Of a stretch of DNA of 33,219 nt, positions 1-8,063 are shown piece by piece. The notes beneath the pieces are model-generated. The model searched no databases. It was given only the letters and a program-made list of their open reading frames with translations, and was not told the origin of the DNA. The stretch comes from an uncultured Synechococcus sp. (GTDB lineage: Bacteria; Cyanobacteriota; Cyanobacteriia; PCC-6307; Cyanobiaceae): NCBI GenBank assembly GCA_903855705.1, contig CAINZT010000001.1:1-33219 (forward strand), written 5' to 3'. Positions within the stretch are counted from its first letter, which is position 1. Each line of letters opens with the position of its first letter. The position numbers and the translations under genes are program-made.

Positions 1-99
1 CGGTCAGCGCCAGCCATGGGAGGTAGGTTCGCTGCATGGGGAAAGCTGCTCAACGACGCACTAGACCCGCTTTGTACCAGACCCTGCAGGAGCGGCCCA

Positions 100-990
100 G
101 TGGACACTGACCAGTCCCAGCCCCGGGTGGTGGCGGCCGCCTGCGATGGGGCCTGCAGCGGCAATCCCGGGCCCGGTGGCTGGGGCAGCCTGCTGCGCTT
201 TGAGGACGGCAGCGTCCAGGAATTCGGGGCGGCCGACCCGGCCACCACCAACAACCGTATGGAGCTCAAGGCGGCCCTCGTCCTGCTGGAGTGCCTCAAG
301 GACCTGCCCTGCCACCCCAGCCTGACGATCCGCACCGATAGCCGCTATGTGATCGATGGCTTCTCCAAGTGGATGGCGGGCTGGAAGCGCAAGGGCTGGC
401 GCACCGCTTCCGGGTCACCGGTGCTGAATCGCGAGCTTTGGGAGGCCCTCGATCGGGCCCGTTTGCCGGCGGTGCCGTTCACCTATGTGAAAGGCCATAG
501 CGGTGATCCCGACAACGATCGCTGTGATGCGATTGCGGTGGCCTTCGCGAAGGGGGGCCGGCCGGCCCTGGCCCAGGCCAGCCCCCAGGCGGAGATCAGC
601 CTGGACACCAAGACGCCCAACGGGGCCAAGACCGGGCCTGGCGGAGGGACAAAGACCGTTACGAAAAAAGCGGTCGCGAATGGATCGGGGGCGGCTCAGC
701 CGGTCCGCGCTGCAGACCAGGCAGGAGAGGGTGGACCAGTCCAGGAGCCGGCTCCTGCGGCCCTCAGTCAGCTGCTCAGCCGGCTGGAGCTGGCCGATCG
801 CCTGGCGGCGGGGGGCTACTCCCTCAGCCTGGTGGAACTGGCCCAGCTGGTGCAATTGCCGATCAAGCAGCTGGCGGAGAAGGCCACGCCCTGGGCCTGG
901 CGGGATTGGATGGTGCGGCCAAATGGGGATGGACGCTGGCACCTGGAGCGTGGCGCGGCAGGATCGGAACCTGTGATCCCGGGGACCTGA
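100..990 (+). CDS. rnhA: Ribonuclease HI with C-terminal extension
   Basis: RNase HI cuts the RNA strand of RNA-DNA hybrids. Numbered from the GTG at 100, all acidic active-site residues are present: D16 ([11 protein letters not shown]), E55 (NNRMELK), D80 (IRTDSR) and D143 (DRCD), with the flexible-loop H133 ([11 protein letters not shown]). The hydrolase domain ends near residue 152. A linker rich in Gly, Lys and Ala follows, then a helical C-terminal part (about 220-285) that I cannot assign, so the protein (296 aa) is about twice the length of a minimal RNase HI. I chose the GTG at 100 because AGGAG lies at 88-92, seven bases upstream. An in-frame ATG at 16 would add 28 residues before the domain. 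pyrD starts 5 bases after the stop codon, so the two are probably co-transcribed. Confidence 0.93.
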   Translation: MDTDQSQPRVVAAACDGACSGNPGPGGWGSLLRFEDGSVQEFGAADPATTNNRMELKAALVLLECLKDLPCHPSLTIRTDSRYVIDGFSKWMAGWKRKGWRTASGSPVLNRELWEALDRARLPAVPFTYVKGHSGDPDNDRCDAIAVAFAKGGRPALAQASPQAEISLDTKTPNGAKTGPGGGTKTVTKKAVANGSGAAQPVRAADQAGEGGPVQEPAPAALSQLLSRLELADRLAAGGYSLSLVELAQLVQLPIKQLAEKATPWAWRDWMVRPNGDGRWHLERGAAGSEPVIPGT

Positions 991-994
991 GGCC

Positions 995-2218
995 ATGGCA
1001 GAGCCAATCCCGGCAGGAACACCTTCAGGACCAGGGTCTGGACCAGGTTCAGGACCGGGGGCTGCCACCAGCACGGCGGGCCTCTATCGCCAGTGGGTGG
1101 CCCCCCTGCTCAGCCGCGATGAGGGCGCCGATGCCGAGCAGCTCAGCCAGCTGACCCTGGCGGCCCTGGGCCAGTCCTCCCTGCGGCGCCACTGGCCCCT
1201 GGTGTCCGGCAGTTTGGCCGGCCTGGGGGCCGAGCTGCAGCGGCGCGATCTGCGCCTGGAGCAGAGCCTGTTTGGCTGCCGCTTCGCCAATCCAGTCGGC
1301 CTGGCCGCCGGCTTCGACAAGAACGGCGTGGCCGCCGGTATCTGGCACCAGTTCGGCTTTGGTTTTGCCGAACTGGGCACAATCACCTGGCAGGCCCAGG
1401 CCGGCAACACCCGGCCGCGGCTGTTCCGGCTGGCGGCGGAGCGGGCGGCCCTCAACCGCATGGGTTTTAACAACATCGGCGCTGAGGCGGTGCTGCGGTC
1501 GCTGGAACGGCAGGCCCTGGAGCCCCCAGGCCAGCGGCCGGCGGTGCTGGGCCTGAACCTGGGCAAATCCAAGGCCACCCCCTTGGAGCTGGCTGGCGAT
1601 GACTACGCCTCCTCCCTGGAGCTACTGGCGCCCCTGGCCGATTACGCCGTGATCAACGTCAGTTCGCCGAATACGCCGGGGCTGCGCGAGCTGCAGGGAG
1701 AGGCCCAGCTGCGGCGGCTGGTGGAACGGCTGCGGCGGTTGCCAGCCTGTCCGCCCCTGCTGGTCAAGATTGCCCCCGACCTGGAGGACGATGCCATCGA
1801 TGGCATTGCCCGCCTCGCCTATGAGGAGGGCCTCGCTGGCGTGATCGCGGTGAACACCAGCCTGGATCGCTTTGGCCTGGAGGGGCGCCGCCTGGTCCAG
1901 ACCGGTCGCACCCTGGCGGAGGAAGCGGGCGGATTGAGTGGGACGCCCCTGCGGCACCGGGCCCTGGAGGTGATGCGGCGGCTGCGGGCGACTGCGGGCC
2001 CAGCCCTGCCCTTGATCGGGGTGGGTGGCATCGATTCGCCCCAAACGGCCTGGGAGCGGATCACGGCGGGCGCCTGCCTAATCCAGGTTTACACCGGCTG
2101 GATTTATGGCGGGCCGGCCCTGGTGCCGGCGATTTTGGAGGGTTTGTTGAGCCAGCTAGATCGCCATGGTTTCCGCAACATCGGAGAAGCGGTCGGCAGT
2201 GGAGTGACTTGGCGGTAA
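995..2218 (+). CDS. pyrD: Dihydroorotate dehydrogenase, class 2 (quinone-linked)
   Basis: Oxidises dihydroorotate to orotate in pyrimidine synthesis and passes electrons to membrane quinone. The class 2 form is indicated by the N-terminal extension (about 90 residues before the barrel) that usually makes the membrane-associated helices. Visible motifs in order: [40 protein letters not shown] with the catalytic Ser region, [27 protein letters not shown] and the FMN-phosphate region YTGWIYGGP. The length (407 aa) is slightly long for the family because residues 12-23 are a low-complexity GPGS repeat. The ATG at 995 follows the rnhA stop by 5 bases. Confidence 0.95.
   Translation: MAEPIPAGTPSGPGSGPGSGPGAATSTAGLYRQWVAPLLSRDEGADAEQLSQLTLAALGQSSLRRHWPLVSGSLAGLGAELQRRDLRLEQSLFGCRFANPVGLAAGFDKNGVAAGIWHQFGFGFAELGTITWQAQAGNTRPRLFRLAAERAALNRMGFNNIGAEAVLRSLERQALEPPGQRPAVLGLNLGKSKATPLELAGDDYASSLELLAPLADYAVINVSSPNTPGLRELQGEAQLRRLVERLRRLPACPPLLVKIAPDLEDDAIDGIARLAYEEGLAGVIAVNTSLDRFGLEGRRLVQTGRTLAEEAGGLSGTPLRHRALEVMRRLRATAGPALPLIGVGGIDSPQTAWERITAGACLIQVYTGWIYGGPALVPAILEGLLSQLDRHGFRNIGEAVGSGVTWR
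1028..1063 (+). repeat. 12-bp tandem repeat x3 in the pyrD 5' end
   Basis: Three 12-bp units (1028-1039, 1040-1051, 1052-1063) of the form GGACCAGGNTCN encode [12 protein letters not shown] in the N-terminal tail of PyrD, ahead of the conserved domain. The period is a multiple of three, so copy-number change would keep the frame. Confidence 0.85.
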
Positions 2219-2256
2219 AAATCCAATACTATTGAACTCATTCTCGGTAGTCGTTC

Positions 2257-3249
2257 TTGGTGCTTGCGGGAGTCGTCGATCGCCTTATCCCACTGAAATC
2301 CTGGTTATTTCCCTGTCGGGTGTTGCTTGAGCTTGACGACCATTTTCTCACTTTGCTCGTCCTGCAATCACGGGGCGGCATCCCCATGGTCAAGTGGCTG
2401 GAGCGGGTTCCTTTGCCGGCTGGCACCTGTGACCAGGGCACCCCAATGCGGGCAGAGGCCCTGGCTGATTTGATCGGCGACCTGCTGGTGGAACGGGGAT
2501 TTGCCGGAGCGCGGGTCGCGGCGGTCCTGCCCGAGGTGGCGACTGAATGGCACCTGGTGCAATGGCCTGGGGCTGAATGGCCCGAGGATCCACGGCGCCT
2601 GTTGATCCAACGGGGTCGTGAAGGGGGCTTCCGGTTGCCGATCCAGGCGGCCGATATTCGCGAGATTCGCTTGGACCCGCAGCGCGGTGATGGCACCCCC
2701 ACCTCCTTGGTCCTGGCCGTCCGCCAAGCGCTGCTTCAGGGTTGGATCGAGACCTTTGCGCTGGCTGGCTTGGCTCTCGATGGCCTGGAGGCTGGCCAGG
2801 TTTGCCTGCTGCGGGCCATCGATCCTGTGCTGAGCGATGCACCGGATAGCCAGGTTGTAGCGGTGTTGGAACTCAAAAAAGACAGCGGTCGGCTCGTTTT
2901 GATTCAGAAAGGGATTCCTGTCTACGAGCAGTTGCTGGGCGGTTCCCTGGCTGGACTTGGGTCCCTCGCCGATGACCTGAGGCGTTGTTTGGACTTTTGG
3001 CGCCAACAGGAGCGGGGCGTGACCTCCATTCGGCTTCTGCTGCATGGATCCCAGGCGGCGCTGACGGAGGAGGTCGTGGACCCCCTGCGGCAGTTGTTAC
3101 CAGCTTGGGAGGTTGGGGTAGCGGATCCCTTTGCCCTGGGCTGGTTAGAGGCCGCACCTGAGCCGCCGATCTCGGAGGAAGGGGCCCAACCTGCCGGGGT
3201 GGAGTTGTTGCGGTTGTTGGGTCTGGCCTTGGTGGAGGCCTACCGATGA
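2257..3249 (+). CDS. pilM: PilM-like type IV pilus assembly protein (divergent)
   Basis: First gene of a pilM-pilN-pilO-pilQ cluster. PilM is a cytoplasmic actin-like protein that binds the N-terminus of PilN and links the pilus motor to the membrane alignment complex. The sequence is divergent: I see no clear actin-type nucleotide motif by eye, and the assignment rests on length (330 aa), position and the downstream genes. The start is uncertain. TTG at 2257 and GTG at 2260 are adjacent options, neither with a good ribosome-binding site. A -10-like TACTAT at 2227-2232 has no well-spaced -35 box. The stop overlaps the pilN ATG (ATGA at 3246), pointing to translational coupling. Confidence 0.7.
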   Translation: MVLAGVVDRLIPLKSWLFPCRVLLELDDHFLTLLVLQSRGGIPMVKWLERVPLPAGTCDQGTPMRAEALADLIGDLLVERGFAGARVAAVLPEVATEWHLVQWPGAEWPEDPRRLLIQRGREGGFRLPIQAADIREIRLDPQRGDGTPTSLVLAVRQALLQGWIETFALAGLALDGLEAGQVCLLRAIDPVLSDAPDSQVVAVLELKKDSGRLVLIQKGIPVYEQLLGGSLAGLGSLADDLRRCLDFWRQQERGVTSIRLLLHGSQAALTEEVVDPLRQLLPAWEVGVADPFALGWLEAAPEPPISEEGAQPAGVELLRLLGLALVEAYR

Positions 3250-3944
3250 GCAGCTTGTTTCAGGCCCCTGTCGACTTATTACGGCAGCGCCGCATCGAGG
3301 TCGGTTTGCCGGGCGACCCAGCCAAGGGGCAGAAGGCCTGGCGTTTGATGCTGTTGGGGGGGCTTCTAGGCGGAGGGATGTTCTTGCCTGCCCTTGGCCT
3401 GCAGTTGGCCCTCGGGTTTTGGGATTCCCTGGTCGAGACGCAACTGGCTGAGCTGAGCCTCATCCCGCCCAGGGTCAAGGCCTTGGAGGATGAGCTCAAC
3501 GGCGCCCAGGCCCAGGCCAAGCGGTTGGAGGCAAGCAACAAGGGATTGGCCGGGGGGTTGGTGACCGTGTCCTCGGGTTCGGCCCTAATCGCCAACCTGT
3601 TCCAGCTTTCCCCAGCTGGGGTGGAGCTGAAGGAGGTTTCCGTGGTGGGGCAACTCCTCTCCCTCAAGGGAGGGGCCAGCGATCCGGGCGCCTTCCAGCG
3701 CATCAATGCCCTGCAGCTGCAAATGGCCTATTCACCGATGTTCCAACCCGATTCCGTCAAGGTTCTCAAGGTGAGCCGCGAGGGCGCTAAGGGCGCAACG
3801 GCCCCCGGCCAGCTCAATTTTGAACTTGCTTCTGGATTCAAGGCCCTTGAACCCCTGGCCCAGCTCAAGCAATTGCAGCGGCTGCAGGCCACGGGCATGG
3901 CCAGTCGACTAGAGATTCTGCAGACGGCTGGGGTGTTGCCATGA
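3246..3944 (+). CDS. pilN: PilN-like type IV pilus assembly protein
   Basis: A 232-aa bitopic membrane protein with the PilN layout: a short cytoplasmic N-terminus (about 35 residues), one hydrophobic segment (about 36-62, from LMLLGGLLGGG to LQLALGF), then a periplasmic part beginning with a likely coiled coil (LSLIPPRVKALEDELNGA) and a ferredoxin-like region. In known systems PilN pairs with PilO and carries PilM on its N-terminal tail. It overlaps pilM and pilO by ATGA on both sides. Assignment is from topology and cluster position; sequence similarity was not tested. Confidence 0.8.
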   Translation: MSSLFQAPVDLLRQRRIEVGLPGDPAKGQKAWRLMLLGGLLGGGMFLPALGLQLALGFWDSLVETQLAELSLIPPRVKALEDELNGAQAQAKRLEASNKGLAGGLVTVSSGSALIANLFQLSPAGVELKEVSVVGQLLSLKGGASDPGAFQRINALQLQMAYSPMFQPDSVKVLKVSREGAKGATAPGQLNFELASGFKALEPLAQLKQLQRLQATGMASRLEILQTAGVLP

Positions 3945-4708
3945 CTAATCTGCAAGCCCAGGAGCCACTAACGCGTTTACAGTCTTTTTTCACCCGAGAG
4001 CGGGTTCTTTGGGGCGTGCCGGCTTTGGTGGGTGGTTTAGCCGCCCTCGGCATCGGGGGGTTTTTGGCTTTGCCAAGTTGGCAAAAACTTCAGGACGATC
4101 GGGCGCAGGTGAGTCGCCTTACTGCCCTGCTCCAGCAGGTTCCCCAGCTGAAAAACAGGATCGAGCGGGCCCATCTTCGCCATAGCACTGCCCAGGTTTT
4201 GCAGTCGAAATTGCTCTCGGTGATTGCCGGCAGCGGTGACATCTCCACTTTCATGGCCCAGATCGGAGCGGAGGCCAGCCGCAGTGGTGTTCAGCTGGAC
4301 AGCTACGAACCGAATCAAACGGCCGCACCCGCTCAACCTGGGCCAACTCCAATTCCAATTCCAACTCCAATTAAACCCGCATCACCGCCAGAAGCGCAAA
4401 AAGCCTCCGAGCCACCCGATCCCCTCCTGGCTCCTGGGTTGCAGAAAACCTCCCTGTTGATCACGGCCCATGGCTCAGCTCCTAACGTGCTGACCTTTCT
4501 GCGCCGGCTGGAATCGCTCAGTTTGTTGGTGGTTCAAAGCGATCTCAGCCTCAAACAGCAGCCAAGTGCATCCCCGACGGGGAGTACCCCCGCTTCAGCC
4601 GCGATCCCTGCGGCCTTGAGCACCACAACCTTGAAGCTCACTTTGACCCTGTATTCCAAACAGGCTCCCGCTTCATCCCAAACGCCATCGACGCCAGCCA
4701 GGTCATGA
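3941..4708 (+). CDS. pilO: PilO-like type IV pilus assembly protein
   Basis: A 255-aa bitopic protein: cytoplasmic tail, transmembrane segment at about 24-46 (VLWGVPALVGGLAALGIGGF), a coiled-coil stretch (about 50-85, with VSRLTALLQQVPQLKNRIE) and a periplasmic domain. PilO forms a heterodimer with PilN that spans the periplasm toward the secretin. In the middle is a proline-rich spacer encoded by a hexanucleotide repeat, and the C-terminus is rich in Ser, Thr and Pro. No pilP follows; in cyanobacteria its role is usually thought to be covered by the AMIN-bearing PilQ. It overlaps pilQ by ATGA at 4705. Confidence 0.8.
   Translation: MTNLQAQEPLTRLQSFFTRERVLWGVPALVGGLAALGIGGFLALPSWQKLQDDRAQVSRLTALLQQVPQLKNRIERAHLRHSTAQVLQSKLLSVIAGSGDISTFMAQIGAEASRSGVQLDSYEPNQTAAPAQPGPTPIPIPTPIKPASPPEAQKASEPPDPLLAPGLQKTSLLITAHGSAPNVLTFLRRLESLSLLVVQSDLSLKQQPSASPTGSTPASAAIPAALSTTTLKLTLTLYSKQAPASSQTPSTPARS
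4343..4372 (+). repeat. 6-bp tandem repeat x5 in pilO
   Basis: Five consecutive CCAACT/CCAATT units encode alternating Pro-Thr and Pro-Ile residues in the linker of PilO. The period is in frame, so unit gain or loss would change linker length only. Confidence 0.85.
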
Positions 4709-7116
4709 ACTTGCCCTTGATGCCTAGCCGCAGCGGCCCTGTCCCCATACGCTTCGCTGACGATGGTGGAACTACTCGCGTGATCGAACGTCGTCCCAGG
4801 AGAAGGCTGAACTGGGTAGGGGTAGGTGGCCATTCCCGTGCCCAGGCCCGGAGATCATTAGCTGGTTTGCTCGTTTCTGCGATCACCCTGCCCTTCACGG
4901 CTGTTCCCTCGCAGGCGGCTGTTCCTTCGCAGGCAGCCCGCGGATTCGCGGCTGGTCCCAGTTCTCAGCAAGGAATAGCCAGCAGCCTGGCGCCCTCCAG
5001 CCAGCCCGGTCCTGGGGCCCAGCCGGTGGCCCAGGGAGGAGCCTCCTTGCATCTCAGCCTCCGGCGCCAGCCGGGTGGGGTGGATGTGGTGATCGAGGGC
5101 ACTGGGGCGACGCCGGTGTTGCAGCAGGGCCGCAATGGCAACAGCTGGGCTGGCCAACTGACCACCTCCAGCCCCGCCGTGTTGCGCTACGGGGCCCAGA
5201 ACCTCTCCCTGCCTGAGGCGGGCATCCAGAGCATCAGCCTGCAGGGCAGCGGCTCCACGTATCAGATTCAGGTGGTTCCCCTACCGGGGCTGCCCCTGGC
5301 CCGGCCCGTGATCGGCGCCGATGGCCGCAACTTAGTGATCAGTTTCAGCACCGTTCCCCAACTCAGCAGCCAGACGGCCCGGCCCGATCTGCGGACCCCT
5401 GGAACGGTGCCCCAGGCCACCTTTGCCCCAGCCCTGCAGCCCCGGGCGGTGGCGCCCCCCCTGGGTGATATGGCCGTGGGCAGCATGGTGTTGCGCAATC
5501 GCGGTTTTATCAATCTCAATGGCCCAGCCGTATCGATGACGATGCGCAATGCCCCAGCCCGGGATGTGCTCATGGCCCTGGCCGACGTGGGCGGCTATGG
5601 CTTTGTGTTTGTTGGCGGCACGGACAAGGATGGCAAACCCCTTGATGCGGCCTTGAGCCAGGGTGCGCCCGTTTCGATCTCTTTTCATGGCGAGAAATAT
5701 GCCCGCGCCATCAACTCAGTGCTCTTGAGTGCTGGTCTCCAAGCCAGGCTGGAGGGCAATTTGATTGTGGCCGGTCCCAATGTGCTCGGCCAGAGTTTCG
5801 GCACCCAGCTCTCGAAGGTGTATCGGCTCAACCAGGCCTCAGCCAATTCCGCCGCTGATTACCTCGCCAGCCTGGGGGCCTCGATCACGAAGGTGACTGT
5901 GATCACCAATGCCACCCAGACCGGCACGGCCCAGGGCAACCAGGTGGCCGGCGGCACCACCACCACCCAGACGGAAACCCAGCGGATTACCACCACTGAA
6001 ACCTACGGGGCCACAACAGGCCCCCTGAAGGGCCTCACCGGCACCACCGATTCCCGCCTGCAGACGATCACCCTGGTGGGTGATCCCATGGTGATTGCCG
6101 TGGCTGAGAATTATCTGCGCCAGCTGGATCTGCGTCAGCGGCAGGTGGCGTTATCGGTGAGGATCCTTGATATAAACTTGGACAATGACTCTACTCTAAG
6201 CAATAGCTTTGCCTTCAAGTACGGAAATAATTTTATTGTTAGCGACAAGGGGAAGCTTATCGGGGCGTGGGGTAATCAGTTGCCTCCCACAAGTACTCAG
6301 TTTGGCACACTCTCTGGAGGCGCCACCAGTGCCAAGCCGGTTTATGGGGACCCCCAGATTGTGTTGCAGCCTTTGGCTCCTGCTCCTGTAAATCCTGGTT
6401 CTGTTTATGCAACAGATTCGTTTTACAACCTGCTTAACGCTTCAATCACGTCGTCTTCTACTAAGTTATTGGCGTCTCCAACCTTGATCCTCACGGATAA
6501 CCCGGAGACGATCACCGGTGGTGCTGCAACAACCGTGACAATTGGCGCAGCCTTAAGCACTTCAACCATCGGCCGTGAAAGATCCAATGAGGCCTTTGTG
6601 ACCGTTGGCACCCAAGTCCCTATTAGTTATAACGTCTCGTCGGCGGCAACGGGCTCGTCTTCCAACGTTATTGCTTGCACGCCAAACTTTGGCACTTCAG
6701 GTTTGACTTTTGGGGCAAGGGTAAGCAAGATTGATGACAATGGCTTTGTTACGTTTAACCTGTCTCCCTCCGTTTCTGCAAGTACGCCCGGCACGCCTGT
6801 AACCGGTTGTGGCCCGATCAATATCCTCAGTGTCAGGCGCCTTGATACGGGTTCTGTGCGAGTGCGGGATGGTCAGACATTGATCCTTACGGGTGTGATC
6901 TCTGACTTCAATTCCCAAACGTCGGATAAGTGGCCCATTCTGGGAGACCTCCCCTTGGTGGGTCAGTTTTTCCGCAGTTCCGGCGGCACTCGTCAGAAAC
7001 GAGAGCTAGTTATTATGGTTACGCCCCATATCATTAATGACACCGAGGGAGGGAGTTATGGCTATGGCTATCAGCCTGGTAGTGCTGAGTCCAGGCAGCT
7101 GATGGGGGCTAGTTAA
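4705..7116 (+). CDS. pilQ: Type IV pilus secretin PilQ with AMIN domain
   Basis: Outer-membrane secretin through which the type IV pilus passes. Order in the 803-aa protein: an unusually long basic N-terminus, hydrophobic signal region at about 51-72, AMIN domain (about 114-213; binds peptidoglycan in related proteins), an N0/STN-like domain (about 275-355, PAVSMTMRNAPARDVLMAL), an N1 domain, a Thr-rich loop (about 410-435), and the secretin barrel (about 480-780) ending in the typical VRDGQTLILTGVI, PILGDLPLVGQFFR and RELVIMVTPHII. The ATG at 4705 overlaps the pilO stop. Base composition changes inside the gene: 5041-5100 is 42/60 GC, whereas 6181-6240 is 20/60 GC. The AT-rich part starts near 6165 and covers the secretin domain. 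Confidence 0.95.
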   Translation: MNLPLMPSRSGPVPIRFADDGGTTRVIERRPRRRLNWVGVGGHSRAQARRSLAGLLVSAITLPFTAVPSQAAVPSQAARGFAAGPSSQQGIASSLAPSSQPGPGAQPVAQGGASLHLSLRRQPGGVDVVIEGTGATPVLQQGRNGNSWAGQLTTSSPAVLRYGAQNLSLPEAGIQSISLQGSGSTYQIQVVPLPGLPLARPVIGADGRNLVISFSTVPQLSSQTARPDLRTPGTVPQATFAPALQPRAVAPPLGDMAVGSMVLRNRGFINLNGPAVSMTMRNAPARDVLMALADVGGYGFVFVGGTDKDGKPLDAALSQGAPVSISFHGEKYARAINSVLLSAGLQARLEGNLIVAGPNVLGQSFGTQLSKVYRLNQASANSAADYLASLGASITKVTVITNATQTGTAQGNQVAGGTTTTQTETQRITTTETYGATTGPLKGLTGTTDSRLQTITLVGDPMVIAVAENYLRQLDLRQRQVALSVRILDINLDNDSTLSNSFAFKYGNNFIVSDKGKLIGAWGNQLPPTSTQFGTLSGGATSAKPVYGDPQIVLQPLAPAPVNPGSVYATDSFYNLLNASITSSSTKLLASPTLILTDNPETITGGAATTVTIGAALSTSTIGRERSNEAFVTVGTQVPISYNVSSAATGSSSNVIACTPNFGTSGLTFGARVSKIDDNGFVTFNLSPSVSASTPGTPVTGCGPINILSVRRLDTGSVRVRDGQTLILTGVISDFNSQTSDKWPILGDLPLVGQFFRSSGGTRQKRELVIMVTPHIINDTEGGSYGYGYQPGSAESRQLMGAS
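4900..4935 (+). repeat. 18-bp tandem repeat x2 in the pilQ signal region
   Basis: Two 18-bp units (4900-4917 and 4918-4935), differing at two positions, encode AVPSQA twice at the likely signal peptidase region of PilQ. Confidence 0.8.
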
Positions 7117-7211
7117 AGAGCGAATTGAAAGCCAATCTTTGGCCTTGCTGCACCCTGCCCTTGTCCCGGGTCTGGCTTGCAAAGATAGGGGGTTGATTCT
7201 TGCCGCCCGAG
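7117..7211. other. Convergent spacer between pilQ and the minus-strand operon
   Basis: Both flanking genes end here. An imperfect hairpin (AAAGCCAA at 7128-7135 against TTGGCCTT at 7139-7146, one mismatch, 3-nt loop) is the only terminator-like structure. It has no following T-run on the plus strand, so I do not call it a terminator. Confidence 0.35.
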
Positions 7212-8063
7212 TTAGATCCCCAGCGGTACCAAGGCCTTGGCGGCCAGGGGCGCCAGGAACTGGAAGGCGGCCAAGGCCCCACCCATTAGTTGGGAGCCGA
7301 CGCCATTGCCCCCTTTTTTGGCGGCTTTGGGATCTTCCAGGAGCAGTTGGGAGGCTTTTTTGAGTTGCTCGGCCTCGATTGGATCGCCCATGCGTTCATA
7401 GAGGACACTGGCGTAGTTGAAGTCCTGGGCCGCCAGGCTGGTTTTGCCCTGTTCGCTGCGGGCGATGCCGCGGGCGATCCAGCTGATCGCCGCATCGGGC
7501 AATTGGCGGATGGCTTCCGCGAAGAACTGTTCGGCCTGGGGATAGCGGCCTTGGTTGGCTTCCGCCACGCCGGCGTTATGCAGAGCCGCATAGCCGAGCT
7601 GGCTGAGCTCCAGGCCCCGGGCCTGCTGCCAGTGGCTCTGGGCAAGGCCATTGCGATCGAGCAGGGCCCCGGTGAGTTCGGCCTCGCTCAGGTCCGTGCC
7701 CAGCAGCAGGGCGCCGCGCAGGTCGGCGCCGCGCAGGGAGGCACCGGCCAGGCTGGTGAAGCTCAGGTCGGCGCCCGTGAGGTTGGCCCCATCGAGTTTG
7801 GCGCCGCTGAGGTTGGCCCGCTGCAGCTTGGCCTGGCGCAGGTTGGCGTCCCGCAGGTCGGCATGGACCAAGTCGGCATCCTGAAGGGCGCAGCCGGGAC
7901 AGCCGTGGCGATCGAGCAGGCGCACCACCTGGGCTGGATCGGCGGCCCAGGCCGGGGCAGCTGCCAGGGCGCCGAGCCCAAGCAGGGCCCCCAGCAGGCC
8001 AGCCAGGGTCAGGGGCCCTTTTTGGAGGCTGGGCGACTGGGGTAGCAGGCGCGGCAGCGTCAT
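7212..8063 (-). CDS. Exported pentapeptide-repeat protein with TPR-like region
   Basis: A 283-aa protein with an N-terminal signal (hydrophobic stretch about 18-41, ending AAAPAWA). A pentapeptide-repeat domain follows (about 60-135), with the A(D/N)LxX pattern repeated about fifteen times (ADLVHADLRDANLRQAKL), expected to form a right-handed quadrilateral beta-helix. A TPR-like helical part (about 150-225) comes next, and the C-terminus is hydrophobic. The Cys pair HGCPGC near residue 53 could be redox-active or metal-binding. Its ATG (8063) overlaps the stop of the transglutaminase gene as ATGA, so it is the last gene of the operon. No function can be read from the repeats; the coupling suggests an envelope partner of the TgpA-like protein. 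Confidence 0.85.
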   Translation of the reverse strand: MTLPRLLPQSPSLQKGPLTLAGLLGALLGLGALAAAPAWAADPAQVVRLLDRHGCPGCALQDADLVHADLRDANLRQAKLQRANLSGAKLDGANLTGADLSFTSLAGASLRGADLRGALLLGTDLSEAELTGALLDRNGLAQSHWQQARGLELSQLGYAALHNAGVAEANQGRYPQAEQFFAEAIRQLPDAAISWIARGIARSEQGKTSLAAQDFNYASVLYERMGDPIEAEQLKKASQLLLEDPKAAKKGGNGVGSQLMGGALAAFQFLAPLAAKALVPLGI

